DNA from: an uncultured Erythrobacteraceae bacterium
GTDB taxonomy: Bacteria; Pseudomonadota; Alphaproteobacteria; Sphingomonadales; Sphingomonadaceae
Length of the DNA: 60,116 nucleotides
Direction of reading: 5' to 3'
NCBI GenBank assembly: GCA_946482075.1
Contig: CAMLQG010000009.1
Location: forward strand, 1-60,116
Position numbers and translations under genes: made by a program. Positions 7,397-15,761 of the stretch are shown in pieces. Position 1 is the stretch's first letter. Each line of letters begins with the position of its first letter. The notes beneath the pieces were generated by a model. The model saw nothing but the letters and a program-made list of their open reading frames with translations, had not been told where the DNA came from and made no database searches.

Positions 7397-9889
7397 TCAG
7401 AAGCGGAAAGTGCCCTGCACCGCAATTTCTCGGCCTCGCGGCGTCGCCCCCTGGAGGTCGCCCGTGATGGTGCTCTTGCCGAACGCCTTGCCGGAGGTCA
7501 GTTCGCGATACCATTTGTTGCCGAGATTCCGGCCCAGAAGAGCCAGTTCGTAATGTTCATCCTCGGTGTAGACGCGCACGCCTGCATTGAAGAGCGCGAA
7601 ACCCTTCTGGACGGCTCTGGGATGATGATCTTCCTGGGTGATGTAGTCGTCACGCCAGGCGACATCGCCGTTGAGGCCCAGCATCAGGTTGCCTCCCACC
7701 GGAACATTGAGATCGAAGCCGGCATTCAACGTATATTTCGGCGCCCTTGGCAGGCGAGTGCCGCTGAGATCGTTGAACGTCTCCCCGGTGACCGGATCGG
7801 TGAAGCAGTAGCCCGGGGTGGGTGCTGTGACCGGCACGCCGCCCGGTCCCGCCGGCTGGCCGCCCCAACAATTGCCGCTCGGGAAATTCCCGAACTTCGC
7901 GTCATTATAAGTGGCGCTGAAGTTCAGGACGAGCTCGGGGATCACCTGCCATTGCGTGTTGAATTCGACACCCTGGATCTTGGCCGAAGCGGCGTTCGAC
8001 ACGAAGAAGGAGAAGGTCGAGGGGTTGAAGGCCGTGACCTGGAGATCGCTGTATTTGTAGTGATATGCGGTCAGGTCGAAGCGCACCTTGTTGTCGAACA
8101 GCTTGCCCTTGATGCCGACTTCAAAGCCTTTGGAAGTTTCCGGCCGGAAACCGTAATCGCCATTGTCCGGGATGCGGAAGCCCGGCGGGGTTCCGGCGGG
8201 AATGTTCGGGTTCGCATTGGTGCCGATCGGCAGGTACTGGTAGAGCGACGGCGCCGAGAAACCGCCCGACTTGTAGCCCGTCTTGAACGCGCCATAGACC
8301 ATGACGTCCGGCGTCACCTTGTAGGACAACGTGACTTCCGGCGACCAGTGGCTGTCGCGGAAGCTCAGATGGGACTGGGGGCCTGCCTGGATCAGGCCGA
8401 GCAGCGGCCCGGCGACGGGATGGACGAACAGGTTCCCGGTCACCTGACGGCGCTTTTCCTTCGTGTAGCGAACGCCGCCGGCCAGTTCGAGCTGGTCGGT
8501 GATGTTCCAGCGGATCTGGCCGAAAGCGGATACGGTCTTGCCATCCAGATCGTGCCGGCTTTCAAACGTGTGGAACTTGCCGGTGGCGGCGTCCGGACCG
8601 ACCGAGAACAGATAGCTGTTCACATAGGAAGTGCGCTTCTGGTCTTCGTAGAAAGCGCCCAGCATGAAATTGATCGGCGCGTCGAAATCGCTGGCCAGGC
8701 GCAGTTCCTGGGACCAACTCTTGAAATCTTCCCCGAGAGCCACGGGAATACCGCCATAGCTCGTGAACGAATAATCGTTCGCCTGGCGATACTTCATCCA
8801 GAGATAGCCGGTCACCGAAGTCAAGGTGAGGTTGTCGCCCATCTGATAGTTCATGTTGAGCGATGTGGTGATGGCCTTCAGCCTGCCGAAGGGCTCGCCA
8901 TCGTCGCGCATGATCGGCCAGTCCTTGATCAGCGCCGGGTTGATACCCACGCTGGTGAACTTGTTATCGAACTTGCAGTCGGCGAACGGGTCGACCAGAC
9001 CGCGCTCCATCGGGCCGATATCATCGTAGCAATAGGCCTGCGTGGTGCTGCCGTGATCCTTGTGGGTGATCCCGGCGACTTTGAGTTCCGCATCGAAATC
9101 AGCCGACGGCTCCCATTTCAGAGTCACGCGGCCCAGCAAATCCTTGTTGCCCGGCCCCTCGCGGTGCGCGGCACCGGGGGAGCCGACGCCCAATACGCCA
9201 TAAAGCGGATTCTGCGCGGCGCTCAGCGGTTCCGCGACATTCTTCAGCCAGCCTTTCATGGTGGAGCCGCGCACCGCGATGCGGCCTTTGAGCGTATCGC
9301 CAAGCGGGCCGGAAATCGCCGCTTCGGCATAGGCTTCCTGTGCCTCGAACTCGTAGCCGGCCTTGACGTAGCCTTCCAACGTATCGGTGCCGCCCCGGGT
9401 GCGCACCGCGATCACGCCTGCGGGCGAGTTCTTGCCGAAGAACAGGGCCTGCGGCCCTTTCATCACTTCGAGCTGCTCGACGTCGAACAGGCCGAGACCG
9501 ACGAGGTTGCCGCGCGAGAAGGACACGCCGTCGACATTGACGGTTACGCTCTGCTCTAGGCCCGCATCGGTGTGAGGGCTGCCGAGGCCGCGTATCGAGA
9601 AGGATGCGCCGGCCCCTGAATCGCCCTGGGCGATGATCACCTGCGGCGCCACGCGCGACAGGCTGCCGAGATCGTTCACGCCGGCCCGTTCAAGCTGCTG
9701 GCTGGTCACGGCAGTAACGGCGACCGGCACGTCCAGCAGGCTTTCCGACTGCTTGCGCGCGGTCACGATAATCTCTTCTAGTCCGGCATTTGCGGCTTTG
9801 CCGCGCTCTTGCGCGATCGCCGTATCCGACATTGCCAGCGAACCGATCGAAACCGCAGCCAGCAATCCAAAACGTGCACAGGAATTCAT
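7397..9889 (-). CDS. TonB-dependent receptor (sphingomonad catabolic type)
   Basis: 830 residues from the ATG at 9889, which has a GGGGGG ribosome-binding stretch. An upstream in-frame ATG at 9922 would only prepend 11 poor residues to the signal peptide. The signal peptide ends near TAIAQ. Then come the TonB box-like LEEIIVTARKQ, the plug domain (DVPVAVTAVT, SFSIRGLGSPHTD, GPQALFFGKNSPAGVIAV) and a 22-strand barrel ending in GTFRF. It belongs to the same subfamily as the receptors at 10103 and 21459. These receptors commonly import plant- or aromatic-derived compounds as well as iron complexes. Its position directly ahead of the BVMO/amidohydrolase/PQQ-dehydrogenase series suggests it takes up that pathway's substrate; this is inference. 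Confidence 0.92.
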   Translation of the reverse strand: MNSCARFGLLAAVSIGSLAMSDTAIAQERGKAANAGLEEIIVTARKQSESLLDVPVAVTAVTSQQLERAGVNDLGSLSRVAPQVIIAQGDSGAGASFSIRGLGSPHTDAGLEQSVTVNVDGVSFSRGNLVGLGLFDVEQLEVMKGPQALFFGKNSPAGVIAVRTRGGTDTLEGYVKAGYEFEAQEAYAEAAISGPLGDTLKGRIAVRGSTMKGWLKNVAEPLSAAQNPLYGVLGVGSPGAAHREGPGNKDLLGRVTLKWEPSADFDAELKVAGITHKDHGSTTQAYCYDDIGPMERGLVDPFADCKFDNKFTSVGINPALIKDWPIMRDDGEPFGRLKAITTSLNMNYQMGDNLTLTSVTGYLWMKYRQANDYSFTSYGGIPVALGEDFKSWSQELRLASDFDAPINFMLGAFYEDQKRTSYVNSYLFSVGPDAATGKFHTFESRHDLDGKTVSAFGQIRWNITDQLELAGGVRYTKEKRRQVTGNLFVHPVAGPLLGLIQAGPQSHLSFRDSHWSPEVTLSYKVTPDVMVYGAFKTGYKSGGFSAPSLYQYLPIGTNANPNIPAGTPPGFRIPDNGDYGFRPETSKGFEVGIKGKLFDNKVRFDLTAYHYKYSDLQVTAFNPSTFSFFVSNAASAKIQGVEFNTQWQVIPELVLNFSATYNDAKFGNFPSGNCWGGQPAGPGGVPVTAPTPGYCFTDPVTGETFNDLSGTRLPRAPKYTLNAGFDLNVPVGGNLMLGLNGDVAWRDDYITQEDHHPRAVQKGFALFNAGVRVYTEDEHYELALLGRNLGNKWYRELTSGKAFGKSTITGDLQGATPRGREIAVQGTFRF

Positions 9890-9952
9890 GACGCACCCCC
9901 CCAGATCGTGCCATTTAGGCATCAGATCGGGACAGTTTCGACAATTCGAAAT

Positions 9953-9968
9953 GAATGGTCAATCATTC
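9953..9968. promoter_or_regulatory. Short inverted repeat upstream of the TonB receptor at 9889
   Basis: GAATG and CATTC arms separated by six bases lie 64 bases upstream of the receptor start codon, in an AT-rich stretch. This is a candidate operator only; arms of five bases can arise by chance. Confidence 0.25.
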
Positions 9969-10046
9969 CCGATTTTTGAGACAATAATCAGACTAACTGT
10001 GTTGCAAAATTACAGCAGACGATCGCGCCTGCACGGCGCGCAAACG

Positions 10047-10074
10047 AAAATGGCCGGCGCTCGCGCGCCGGCCA
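10047..10074 (-). terminator. Rho-independent terminator of the TonB receptor gene at 10103
   Basis: Perfect 10-base arms TGGCCGGCGC / GCGCCGGCCA with a 4-base loop, followed on the minus strand by TTTT, placed 29 bases after the receptor stop codon. Confidence 0.8.
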
Positions 10075-10102
10075 CTCCCGCCCCCTGACAGGATGGAATT
10101 GC

Positions 10103-12544
10103 TTAGAAGCGATAGGTGCCCTGCAGACGGATTTCACGCGGACGCGGGGTCGAAGCGTGAAGCTGATCCTGCGTGACGGCGAAGGTCGTCGCCGTGCTGA
10201 CCTGGACATAATACTTGTTCGCCAGGTTGCGGCCGATCAGCGCCAGTTCGTAATGCTTGTCTTCCGAGTAGAGACGGATGCCCGCATTCCACAGTGCAAA
10301 TCCCTTCTGATAGGCAAAGGGCGGCTGCGTTTCCTGCGTGGCATAGCCCGAGGTGTAGTTCACGTCGCCCGACAGGCCGATCAGCCAGTTGTCGCTGAGA
10401 TGGGTGTCGAAGTTGAAGCCCGCCATCAGGTTCCACTTCGGCGCGCGGGCAAGGCGGCGGCCGCTGAGATCCTGGGACTGCGTCGGGATCGCCAGCGGAT
10501 CGACGACGCAACCTTGCGCCACCGTCTGCCCGGTGTAGCAGCCGGCATTATCGAAGTTGATGTACTTCGCATCATTGTAGGCGGCGCTGCCGGTCAGGCG
10601 GAATTCCGGCGTGACCAGCCATTCGCCGCCCAGTTCGACGCCCTTGATCCGCGCCGCGCCGGCGTTGAGGATGATGAAGCTGAAGGACGGCGGATTGAAG
10701 ATCGACTGCTGGAGATTGGAGTATTTGTAGCTGTAGGCGGTCGCTTCGATCCGGACCGTGTTGTTGGCGAGCTTCGCCTTGAAGCCCACTTCGAAGCCCT
10801 TCGCCTTTTCAGGATCGAAGGCGAAGCGCGCGCCCGAAACCTGATCGCGGTTCGGGTTCGAGCCGTCCGGGTTCAGCTTGAAAAGGCTGACCGAGGGATA
10901 GCCGCCCGACTTGTAGCCGGTCTTGTAGGCCGCATAGACCATCGTGTCCTCGGTCGGCTTGAAGGTCAGCGTGGCTTCCGGCGACCAGTTGGTGAAGGTC
11001 GAGGAATCCTTCAGCACGAAGCCCGGAGGCATCAGCGTATCGAACGGTGGGAATGTCAGATTGCCGTTCTTGAAGAAGTTCTGGACAGACTGCGTGCGCT
11101 TTTCCCGCGTATAGCGGACACCGCCCGCCAGTTCGAGGTTCTCCAGGATGTCCCAACGCACCTGACCGAAGGCCGAGATCGTGTTGCCGGTCGCCTTGTT
11201 GCCGCCCTGGAAATTGTCGAACCGGCCGGTAACGGGATCCGGCCCGACGAAGACGAGCAACGTATCGGTGTAGGTGGTGCGCTTGAACTTTTCGTAATAG
11301 CCGCCCAACGTGAAGTTCACGGGCGCGTCGAAGTCGCTGACGAGGCGAAGTTCCTGCGCGAAGATCTTGCTGCGTTCGCCGATCGCCGAGTTCGCCAGGC
11401 CATAGCTGGTCTGGTCGTAATTGTTCATCTGCGCGAACTTCAGGTCGAGATAGCTGGTTACCGAGCTGAACGTCAGATCATCGGTGCTGTAGTTCATGTT
11501 GAGGATGCTGAGCAGGGTCTTGACCGACCCGTAAGGGCGGCCGTCCTTACGCGCACCTTTCCAACTGTCCTGGATAAAGGCGGCGGGCACGCCCGCGCTC
11601 AGGATCTTGTTGTCGAACTTGCAGCCCGTGAGCGCGTCTTCAATGCCCGGAACAGCTGAAACCGCACCGAGATGGACCGCCGGATCGCAATATTGCTGCG
11701 TGGTGGTCGCGTTGTCCTTGTGATCGCCATAAGACACTTTGAGAGTGGCGTCGAAGTCGGAAGAAGGCTCCCAGGTCAGAGTGCCGCGAGCCATCAGATC
11801 ACGGTTTCCGGGGCCGTATCTATGCCCGGCTCCAGCCGAAACGGGGAAAAAAGTACCGAATTCGGGCGGAAGCGGCGACGGTAGAGCGCGCGCCACGTTC
11901 TTCATCCAACCGCGCATGTCCGAACCACGCACCGCGATACGGCCTTTCAGCGTTTCGGAGAGCGGCCCCGAGACCGCGGCCTCGACATATTTTTCGCGCG
12001 CTTCGAATTCATAGCCCGCGCGAATATAGCCTTCGAGCGTATCGGTGGCGCCTGCCGACGTCAGAGAAACAACGCCTGCCGGGCTGTTCTTGCCGAAGAA
12101 GAGCGCCTGGGGGCCCTTCAGCACTTCGACCTGAGCAAGATCGAACATGCCCATCATGATGACCTGGCCGCGCGAGACAGGCATGCCGTCGAGCACGACG
12201 ACGACGCTCTGATCGAGGCCGGGATCCAGGAAGGACGTGCCGAGGCCGCGGATGGAGAAGCTGGCGCCCGTACCGGAGTCAGCCTGCGCGAGGATCACCT
12301 GCGGGGCCAACTGCGCAATGCGCGTCAGATCGGTAACGCCCTTGCGCTCGATTTCCTCGGCGCTGATCGCAGACACGGCGACCGGCACGTCGATCAGGCT
12401 TTCCGCCTGTTTACGGGCGGTCACCACGATTTCGCCCAGCCCCTGGTTCACCGGAGCCGAATCCTGCGCAAATGCTTGTTGAGAAACGACCATTGCCCCG
12501 AGCGAAGCCGCTGCGAGAACCCCCACACGTCCAATCGATGCCAT
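10103..12544 (-). CDS. TonB-dependent receptor (paralogue of the receptor at 7397)
   Basis: 813 residues. The ATG at 12544 is chosen because GGGAGAGG lies just upstream; an ATG five codons earlier overlaps that ribosome-binding site. The signal peptide ends near QQAFAQ, followed by LGEIVVTARKQAESLIDVPVAV and a plug with SFSIRGLGTSFLDPGLDQSV and GPQALFFGKNSPAGVVSLTSAG. The barrel ends in GTYRF. It is clearly related along its length to the neighbouring receptor at 7397, suggesting tandem duplication and divergence of ligand specificity. A perfect palindrome lies 18 bases upstream of the start, and a clean terminator follows the stop, so it is probably transcribed alone. Confidence 0.93.
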   Translation of the reverse strand: MASIGRVGVLAAASLGAMVVSQQAFAQDSAPVNQGLGEIVVTARKQAESLIDVPVAVSAISAEEIERKGVTDLTRIAQLAPQVILAQADSGTGASFSIRGLGTSFLDPGLDQSVVVVLDGMPVSRGQVIMMGMFDLAQVEVLKGPQALFFGKNSPAGVVSLTSAGATDTLEGYIRAGYEFEAREKYVEAAVSGPLSETLKGRIAVRGSDMRGWMKNVARALPSPLPPEFGTFFPVSAGAGHRYGPGNRDLMARGTLTWEPSSDFDATLKVSYGDHKDNATTTQQYCDPAVHLGAVSAVPGIEDALTGCKFDNKILSAGVPAAFIQDSWKGARKDGRPYGSVKTLLSILNMNYSTDDLTFSSVTSYLDLKFAQMNNYDQTSYGLANSAIGERSKIFAQELRLVSDFDAPVNFTLGGYYEKFKRTTYTDTLLVFVGPDPVTGRFDNFQGGNKATGNTISAFGQVRWDILENLELAGGVRYTREKRTQSVQNFFKNGNLTFPPFDTLMPPGFVLKDSSTFTNWSPEATLTFKPTEDTMVYAAYKTGYKSGGYPSVSLFKLNPDGSNPNRDQVSGARFAFDPEKAKGFEVGFKAKLANNTVRIEATAYSYKYSNLQQSIFNPPSFSFIILNAGAARIKGVELGGEWLVTPEFRLTGSAAYNDAKYINFDNAGCYTGQTVAQGCVVDPLAIPTQSQDLSGRRLARAPKWNLMAGFNFDTHLSDNWLIGLSGDVNYTSGYATQETQPPFAYQKGFALWNAGIRLYSEDKHYELALIGRNLANKYYVQVSTATTFAVTQDQLHASTPRPREIRLQGTYRF

Positions 12545-12561
12545 ATGCACCTCTCCCAATG

Positions 12562-12579
12562 TTCAACGCGATCGTTGAA
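12562..12579. promoter_or_regulatory. Perfect palindrome directly upstream of a TonB receptor gene
   Basis: TTCAACG and CGTTGAA are 7-base arms with a 4-base centre (CGAT), between the receptor's ribosome-binding site and its probable promoter region. The position fits a repressor operator; a weak TTGACA-like hexamer lies just upstream on the minus strand (near 12594-12599). Which regulator binds is unknown. Confidence 0.45.
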
Positions 12580-12734
12580 TTCTTCTATCGTTTGTCAAAG
12601 GATGCCGTGCTTGTTCATTTGAAGTCAATGGGGATGACAAGCGATTGTGAACCAAACCAGACCACTGTTGCATTATGGAAGCACTGTAGCTGCAGTGCTG
12701 CTAGTGCCTTTCGCGCGACTGCCTGATCGTGGGT

Positions 12735-12773
12735 AAAGAAAAAGGCGGCGAACCGGATGGTTTCGCCGCCTTT
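12735..12773 (-). terminator. Rho-independent terminator of the CrtC/AttH-like operon
   Basis: 12-base arms AAAGGCGGCGAA / TTCGCCGCCTTT enclose a 9-base loop. On the minus strand they are followed by a T-rich tail (TTTTTCTTT). It sits 37 bases after the stop of the gene at 12810. Confidence 0.85.
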
Positions 12774-12809
12774 CCTGAGTATTAGGCCAATATTCAGACG
12801 AGTTCCCAG

Positions 12810-13949
12810 CTAGACAGGCAATTGTCCCGCATCGCCGCCCAATCCGTAGCGACTGTGCACGCCCGTGCTCTGCACCACGCAATGCGCCTGTCCCGGCTTG
12901 CCGTCGACCACCACCCTGGCGAATTGTTCGCGATGGAGCGGGCGGCTGATGCTGCCATTCGGGAAGACGACGTCTTCGGGATGAGTGATGCCGTAGGAGT
13001 CGATCTCCTCCAGATCCTCGCCCCGGAAAAAGCCCAGGCCGCGTTCGTCATTATAGCCATTATTGTAGCCGGAACCCTTGAACACCCAGCCGCGGCCCAG
13101 CGGATCGGCTTCGCCTTCCCACTGCTTGCCGTCATCGGTGGTGAAACGGAGCTTCAGCTTGCGATAGACGCGCGTGCCGGGCTCGAACTCGATGTCGTGC
13201 TCCACATGGGTGACCTTGCGATCCGGCCCACCATTGCGCGACTGGATGACGCCGTTGAGATAGCGCATCTTTCCTTCGCCGTTTTCCTGCGTCTGGATGA
13301 AGCCGCCGAACTCGTCGGTGAGGAACCAGAAATAGATCGCGAGATAGCCGTCATCCGTATCCAATCCGCCGGTGTTCGGCTCGTATCCGCCCACGCCCGG
13401 ACGGACGCCCCAGGCGTGGTCGCGCCACGAGAACCAGTCCTTCACTTCGTAGCGTTCGCCCGCGATCCTGATCCAGCCGTTGGCGATCGCGAACTGGTCG
13501 AAACGCGAATAGTCGCGGATCAGGCGGCCATGATGGCGGACATTGTGATGCGCTTCGAGATGGGCAGGCAGTACTGCATTCCATTCGATGTCGAAGCTCA
13601 CCGGATGATCGCCTTCGGCCAGCCAGATGCGGTGGCGCTTCATCGGTTCGAGCACATCATATTGCAGCGGGCCGAGGCCCGCGCGATCGTAGTCGAGCGA
13701 GAGGCGGCGCGAATAGCGCTGGTTGTACTGCGTCTCGCGATTGACCTGCGCCATCACGAAGCCGTCGAGCACGTCCATGTTCTTGTAGACGCCGATCGAG
13801 GTGAGCAGATGCACGCTATGGTCGGGCGCGTTGATCCCGTAAACGCTGCGATCGAAGAAGCGGTGATCCGAGATATGGGTGTAGGCCATCGGATCCGCCG
13901 ACTGGTGGAACAGCGTATCGTCCAGCCCGGTCAGTTTCATGTCGGTCAT
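12810..13949 (-). CDS. CrtC/AttH-like (lipocalin-type hydratase fold) protein of unknown function
   Basis: 379 residues, no signal peptide. The clearest motif is WFSWRDHAWGVRPG near the middle, matching the RDxSWGxR signature of the carotenoid 1,2-hydratase (CrtC)/AttH-like superfamily, followed by beta-rich sequence (YLAIYFWFLTDEFGGFI). The same signature occurs in the proteins at 20326 and 46784, but overall similarity to them is low, so this is a distant relative. The start codon overlaps the upstream stop (TGATG), indicating translational coupling with the small protein before it. The operon context (phosphotransferase-fold protein, small helical protein) gives no reaction. A hydratase or hydrolase on a lipid-like substrate is possible but unproven. 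Confidence 0.72.
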   Translation of the reverse strand: MTDMKLTGLDDTLFHQSADPMAYTHISDHRFFDRSVYGINAPDHSVHLLTSIGVYKNMDVLDGFVMAQVNRETQYNQRYSRRLSLDYDRAGLGPLQYDVLEPMKRHRIWLAEGDHPVSFDIEWNAVLPAHLEAHHNVRHHGRLIRDYSRFDQFAIANGWIRIAGERYEVKDWFSWRDHAWGVRPGVGGYEPNTGGLDTDDGYLAIYFWFLTDEFGGFIQTQENGEGKMRYLNGVIQSRNGGPDRKVTHVEHDIEFEPGTRVYRKLKLRFTTDDGKQWEGEADPLGRGWVFKGSGYNNGYNDERGLGFFRGEDLEEIDSYGITHPEDVVFPNGSISRPLHREQFARVVVDGKPGQAHCVVQSTGVHSRYGLGGDAGQLPV

Positions 13950-14446
13950 CAGCGCCTCGCCAGAGTGAAAGCGCCGTCGATCAGGATCGTTTCGCGATCG
14001 AGCGAGCGGTCGAGATAATCGCGCATGGACTGCCGGACCGACTTGTAGTCCGCGCCCGCGCCATGCCGGTCGCGCAAAACCTGCATCCGCGTGATCGCGG
14101 CTTCCAGCGCCCCGCGCAATTCGCGCCAGTTGCGGCGCGAGGAATGGGCGGGTTCAACCGGATCGACAGTCAGCGCCAGCGCGGCGGAGACCTTGCCCGC
14201 CGCATCGCTTCCGGCATCATTCGCATCGAACCAGGCGCCCGCCTCGCCCAGCGCGGCGCGCAGTTCCACCGTATCTTCGGTGATCGCGCGTTCTTCATGC
14301 TGCATCGTGAGCAGGAGGTGGCGCAGCATGTTGCTGACGGTCAGCGAATAGCTGTGCGCCAGCCCGCTGGCCGGATCGGGCCGGATGAGATTGTCGAAAG
14401 TATAGCTGATCGATTTCAGCACTTCCTCAGGCGTGGGTCGCAGCAA
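13949..14446 (-). CDS. Conserved unknown protein, predominantly helical, TTG start
   Basis: 165 residues, not recognised. The start is placed at TTG 14446, which has GGAAGGAGAGG five bases upstream and overlaps the last 20 bases of the phosphotransferase-fold gene. Longer in-frame versions to 14506 lie inside that gene and lack a ribosome-binding site. The sequence is rich in helix-forming stretches (SNMLRHLLLTMQHEERAI, REALEAAITRMQ-like segments) and has no cysteines, signal peptide or membrane segment. It overlaps both neighbours and so is almost certainly made together with them. It may act as a partner subunit of the phosphotransferase-fold protein; this is inference from gene order only. 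Confidence 0.75.
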   Translation of the reverse strand: MLRPTPEEVLKSISYTFDNLIRPDPASGLAHSYSLTVSNMLRHLLLTMQHEERAITEDTVELRAALGEAGAWFDANDAGSDAAGKVSAALALTVDPVEPAHSSRRNWRELRGALEAAITRMQVLRDRHGAGADYKSVRQSMRDYLDRSLDRETILIDGAFTLARR

Positions 14447-15524
14447 CGGCCTCTCCTTCCTTGGCTTCCTTGGTCCCGAACGCCTCGCCGCCGATATCGC
14501 GGCCATAGGTCGCGTCGAGCAGCTTGCGCAGGAAATTATGGCTCAGCTCCGTCGCCAGATAGGCGCGGCGAATATTGGGTTCGCTCTCATCCGCGACGGA
14601 TTGCAGCGCGGTGTGGAAATAGACCGCCCCTTCGACGCAACCGATCAGGCGGTAATAGTCGACCGCCGACTCCTCGATATGCGTGCCGGTCAGTTCCTCA
14701 TAGTAGTCGAGCGCGTGGCGCATCGACCAGATCACCTTGCCGTCGCGCTCTATATGCGGGAGCAGGTCCTGCGTGCGGGCGAAGTCCTGCGCCGGATCGC
14801 CGACGGAACATTGTTCCCAATCGCTCAGCGCCACGATCTTGCCATCGCGGAAGACTTCCTCGCCCAGGCCATTGGTGCCTTTGAGCAGCACGAGCTTGAC
14901 CGCCGGCGGCGCGTTGTCGAGCAGCCATTCCCTGACTTCGGCCAGCACGGGCTGCGGTTCGAACTGGATCTCGGCGAGTTCGCGATAGATCTGGCGGATC
15001 GCACGAGCGGCGGAATCCTCCGCGCTCACCGGAATCTCGATGATCTCGTCGAACCGCAGCGCATCGTAATCCACGCCATGGACCAAAGCGAGCTTGGAGA
15101 CCATTTCCTTCGAGGTCGCGATGCGCAGCCGATCCCATTCCGGCGCGGTATCGACCACGTGCTCGACGTTCCAGTGGCCGTCGACCTGCTCGCGGATGAA
15201 GAACTCGCGCCCATCGAACGCCCATTGCGGATCGTCCTCGTAGAACAGCGGCGCAGCCACCGGCACATTCGTCCGGGCAAGCTTCTCCGCAATGTCGAAT
15301 TCCCACTTCAGCGTGCGCGGAATATAGACCGCGCCTTCGATCGGGCGGCGCAGGATCAGCAGGTTGGGCCGGTTGGCGCCATCGAGATTCTCGATCTCGA
15401 AGCCCCAGGTCTCGCGCGAGACACCGCGCTGAAAGCGGTTGAGATCCTTGAGGCGGACAGCACCCGCGCCCCATTTGTGATCGAGGTAAGCCTGCAGGCT
15501 CACCTCATCGAGTGTCAGTGCCAA
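14427..15524 (-). CDS. Aminoglycoside/choline-phosphotransferase-fold protein with degraded catalytic loop (putative pseudokinase)
   Basis: 365 residues. The N-lobe (GVSRETWGFEIEN, LLILRRPI with the expected Lys position occupied by Arg) and the hinge (FFIREQVDG) match the APH family. The catalytic loop, normally HGDxxxxN, reads K215-G-T217-N-G-L-G-E222: the His, the catalytic Asp and the metal-binding Asn are all replaced, while the downstream metal-binding Asp (D235 in SDWEQ) and GDPAQDFA are kept. The start is TTG at 15524 with GGGAGAG five bases upstream. Since these are substitutions in an intact frame, sequencing error is an unlikely cause. Loss of the catalytic Asp predicts a non-phosphorylating, perhaps ligand-binding, role. 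First gene of a three-gene operon. Confidence 0.85.
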   Translation of the reverse strand: MALTLDEVSLQAYLDHKWGAGAVRLKDLNRFQRGVSRETWGFEIENLDGANRPNLLILRRPIEGAVYIPRTLKWEFDIAEKLARTNVPVAAPLFYEDDPQWAFDGREFFIREQVDGHWNVEHVVDTAPEWDRLRIATSKEMVSKLALVHGVDYDALRFDEIIEIPVSAEDSAARAIRQIYRELAEIQFEPQPVLAEVREWLLDNAPPAVKLVLLKGTNGLGEEVFRDGKIVALSDWEQCSVGDPAQDFARTQDLLPHIERDGKVIWSMRHALDYYEELTGTHIEESAVDYYRLIGCVEGAVYFHTALQSVADESEPNIRRAYLATELSHNFLRKLLDATYGRDIGGEAFGTKEAKEGEAVAATHA

Positions 15525-15697
15525 GTCGCTCTCCCAAAGATGCGGGCCCCGTCGGCTGCGGGGCCGTTCGGCGGAGGAGCATGTTTGGCGTATGGGTTTT
15601 GGCGGCGCAACCCCGCGGCGCAGGCCAGGCTTGCGCGTGACGGTTCCAGCCTTGCCCCGCCTGGCAAAGAAGAGGAGAGACGACCGGAACCCCGAAC

Positions 15698-15715
15698 CCG
15701 TTCGAACGGTTTTTT
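15698..15715 (+). other. Perfect 12-base palindrome followed by T-run between two minus-strand genes
   Basis: CCGTTCGAACGG followed by TTTTTT on the plus strand, in the 237-base gap between the fused hydratase/dehydrogenase gene and the phosphotransferase-fold gene. The orientation is wrong for terminating the minus-strand genes, so it is either an operator or a terminator of plus-strand transcription. A second hairpin (GGCCCC/GGGGCC at 15545-15565) lies closer to the downstream gene. Confidence 0.35.
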
Positions 15716-15761
15716 GGGGGTGATCCTCCCCATCACCAATGGCGACAAGGAGGAGCTTTCA

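Noticed and set aside
15545..15565. GGCCCC/GGGGCC hairpin as a terminator of the hydratase/dehydrogenase gene
   Set aside because: It lies almost 200 bases after the stop, close to the next gene's start, and has no T-run on the minus strand, so a terminator call is not supported.
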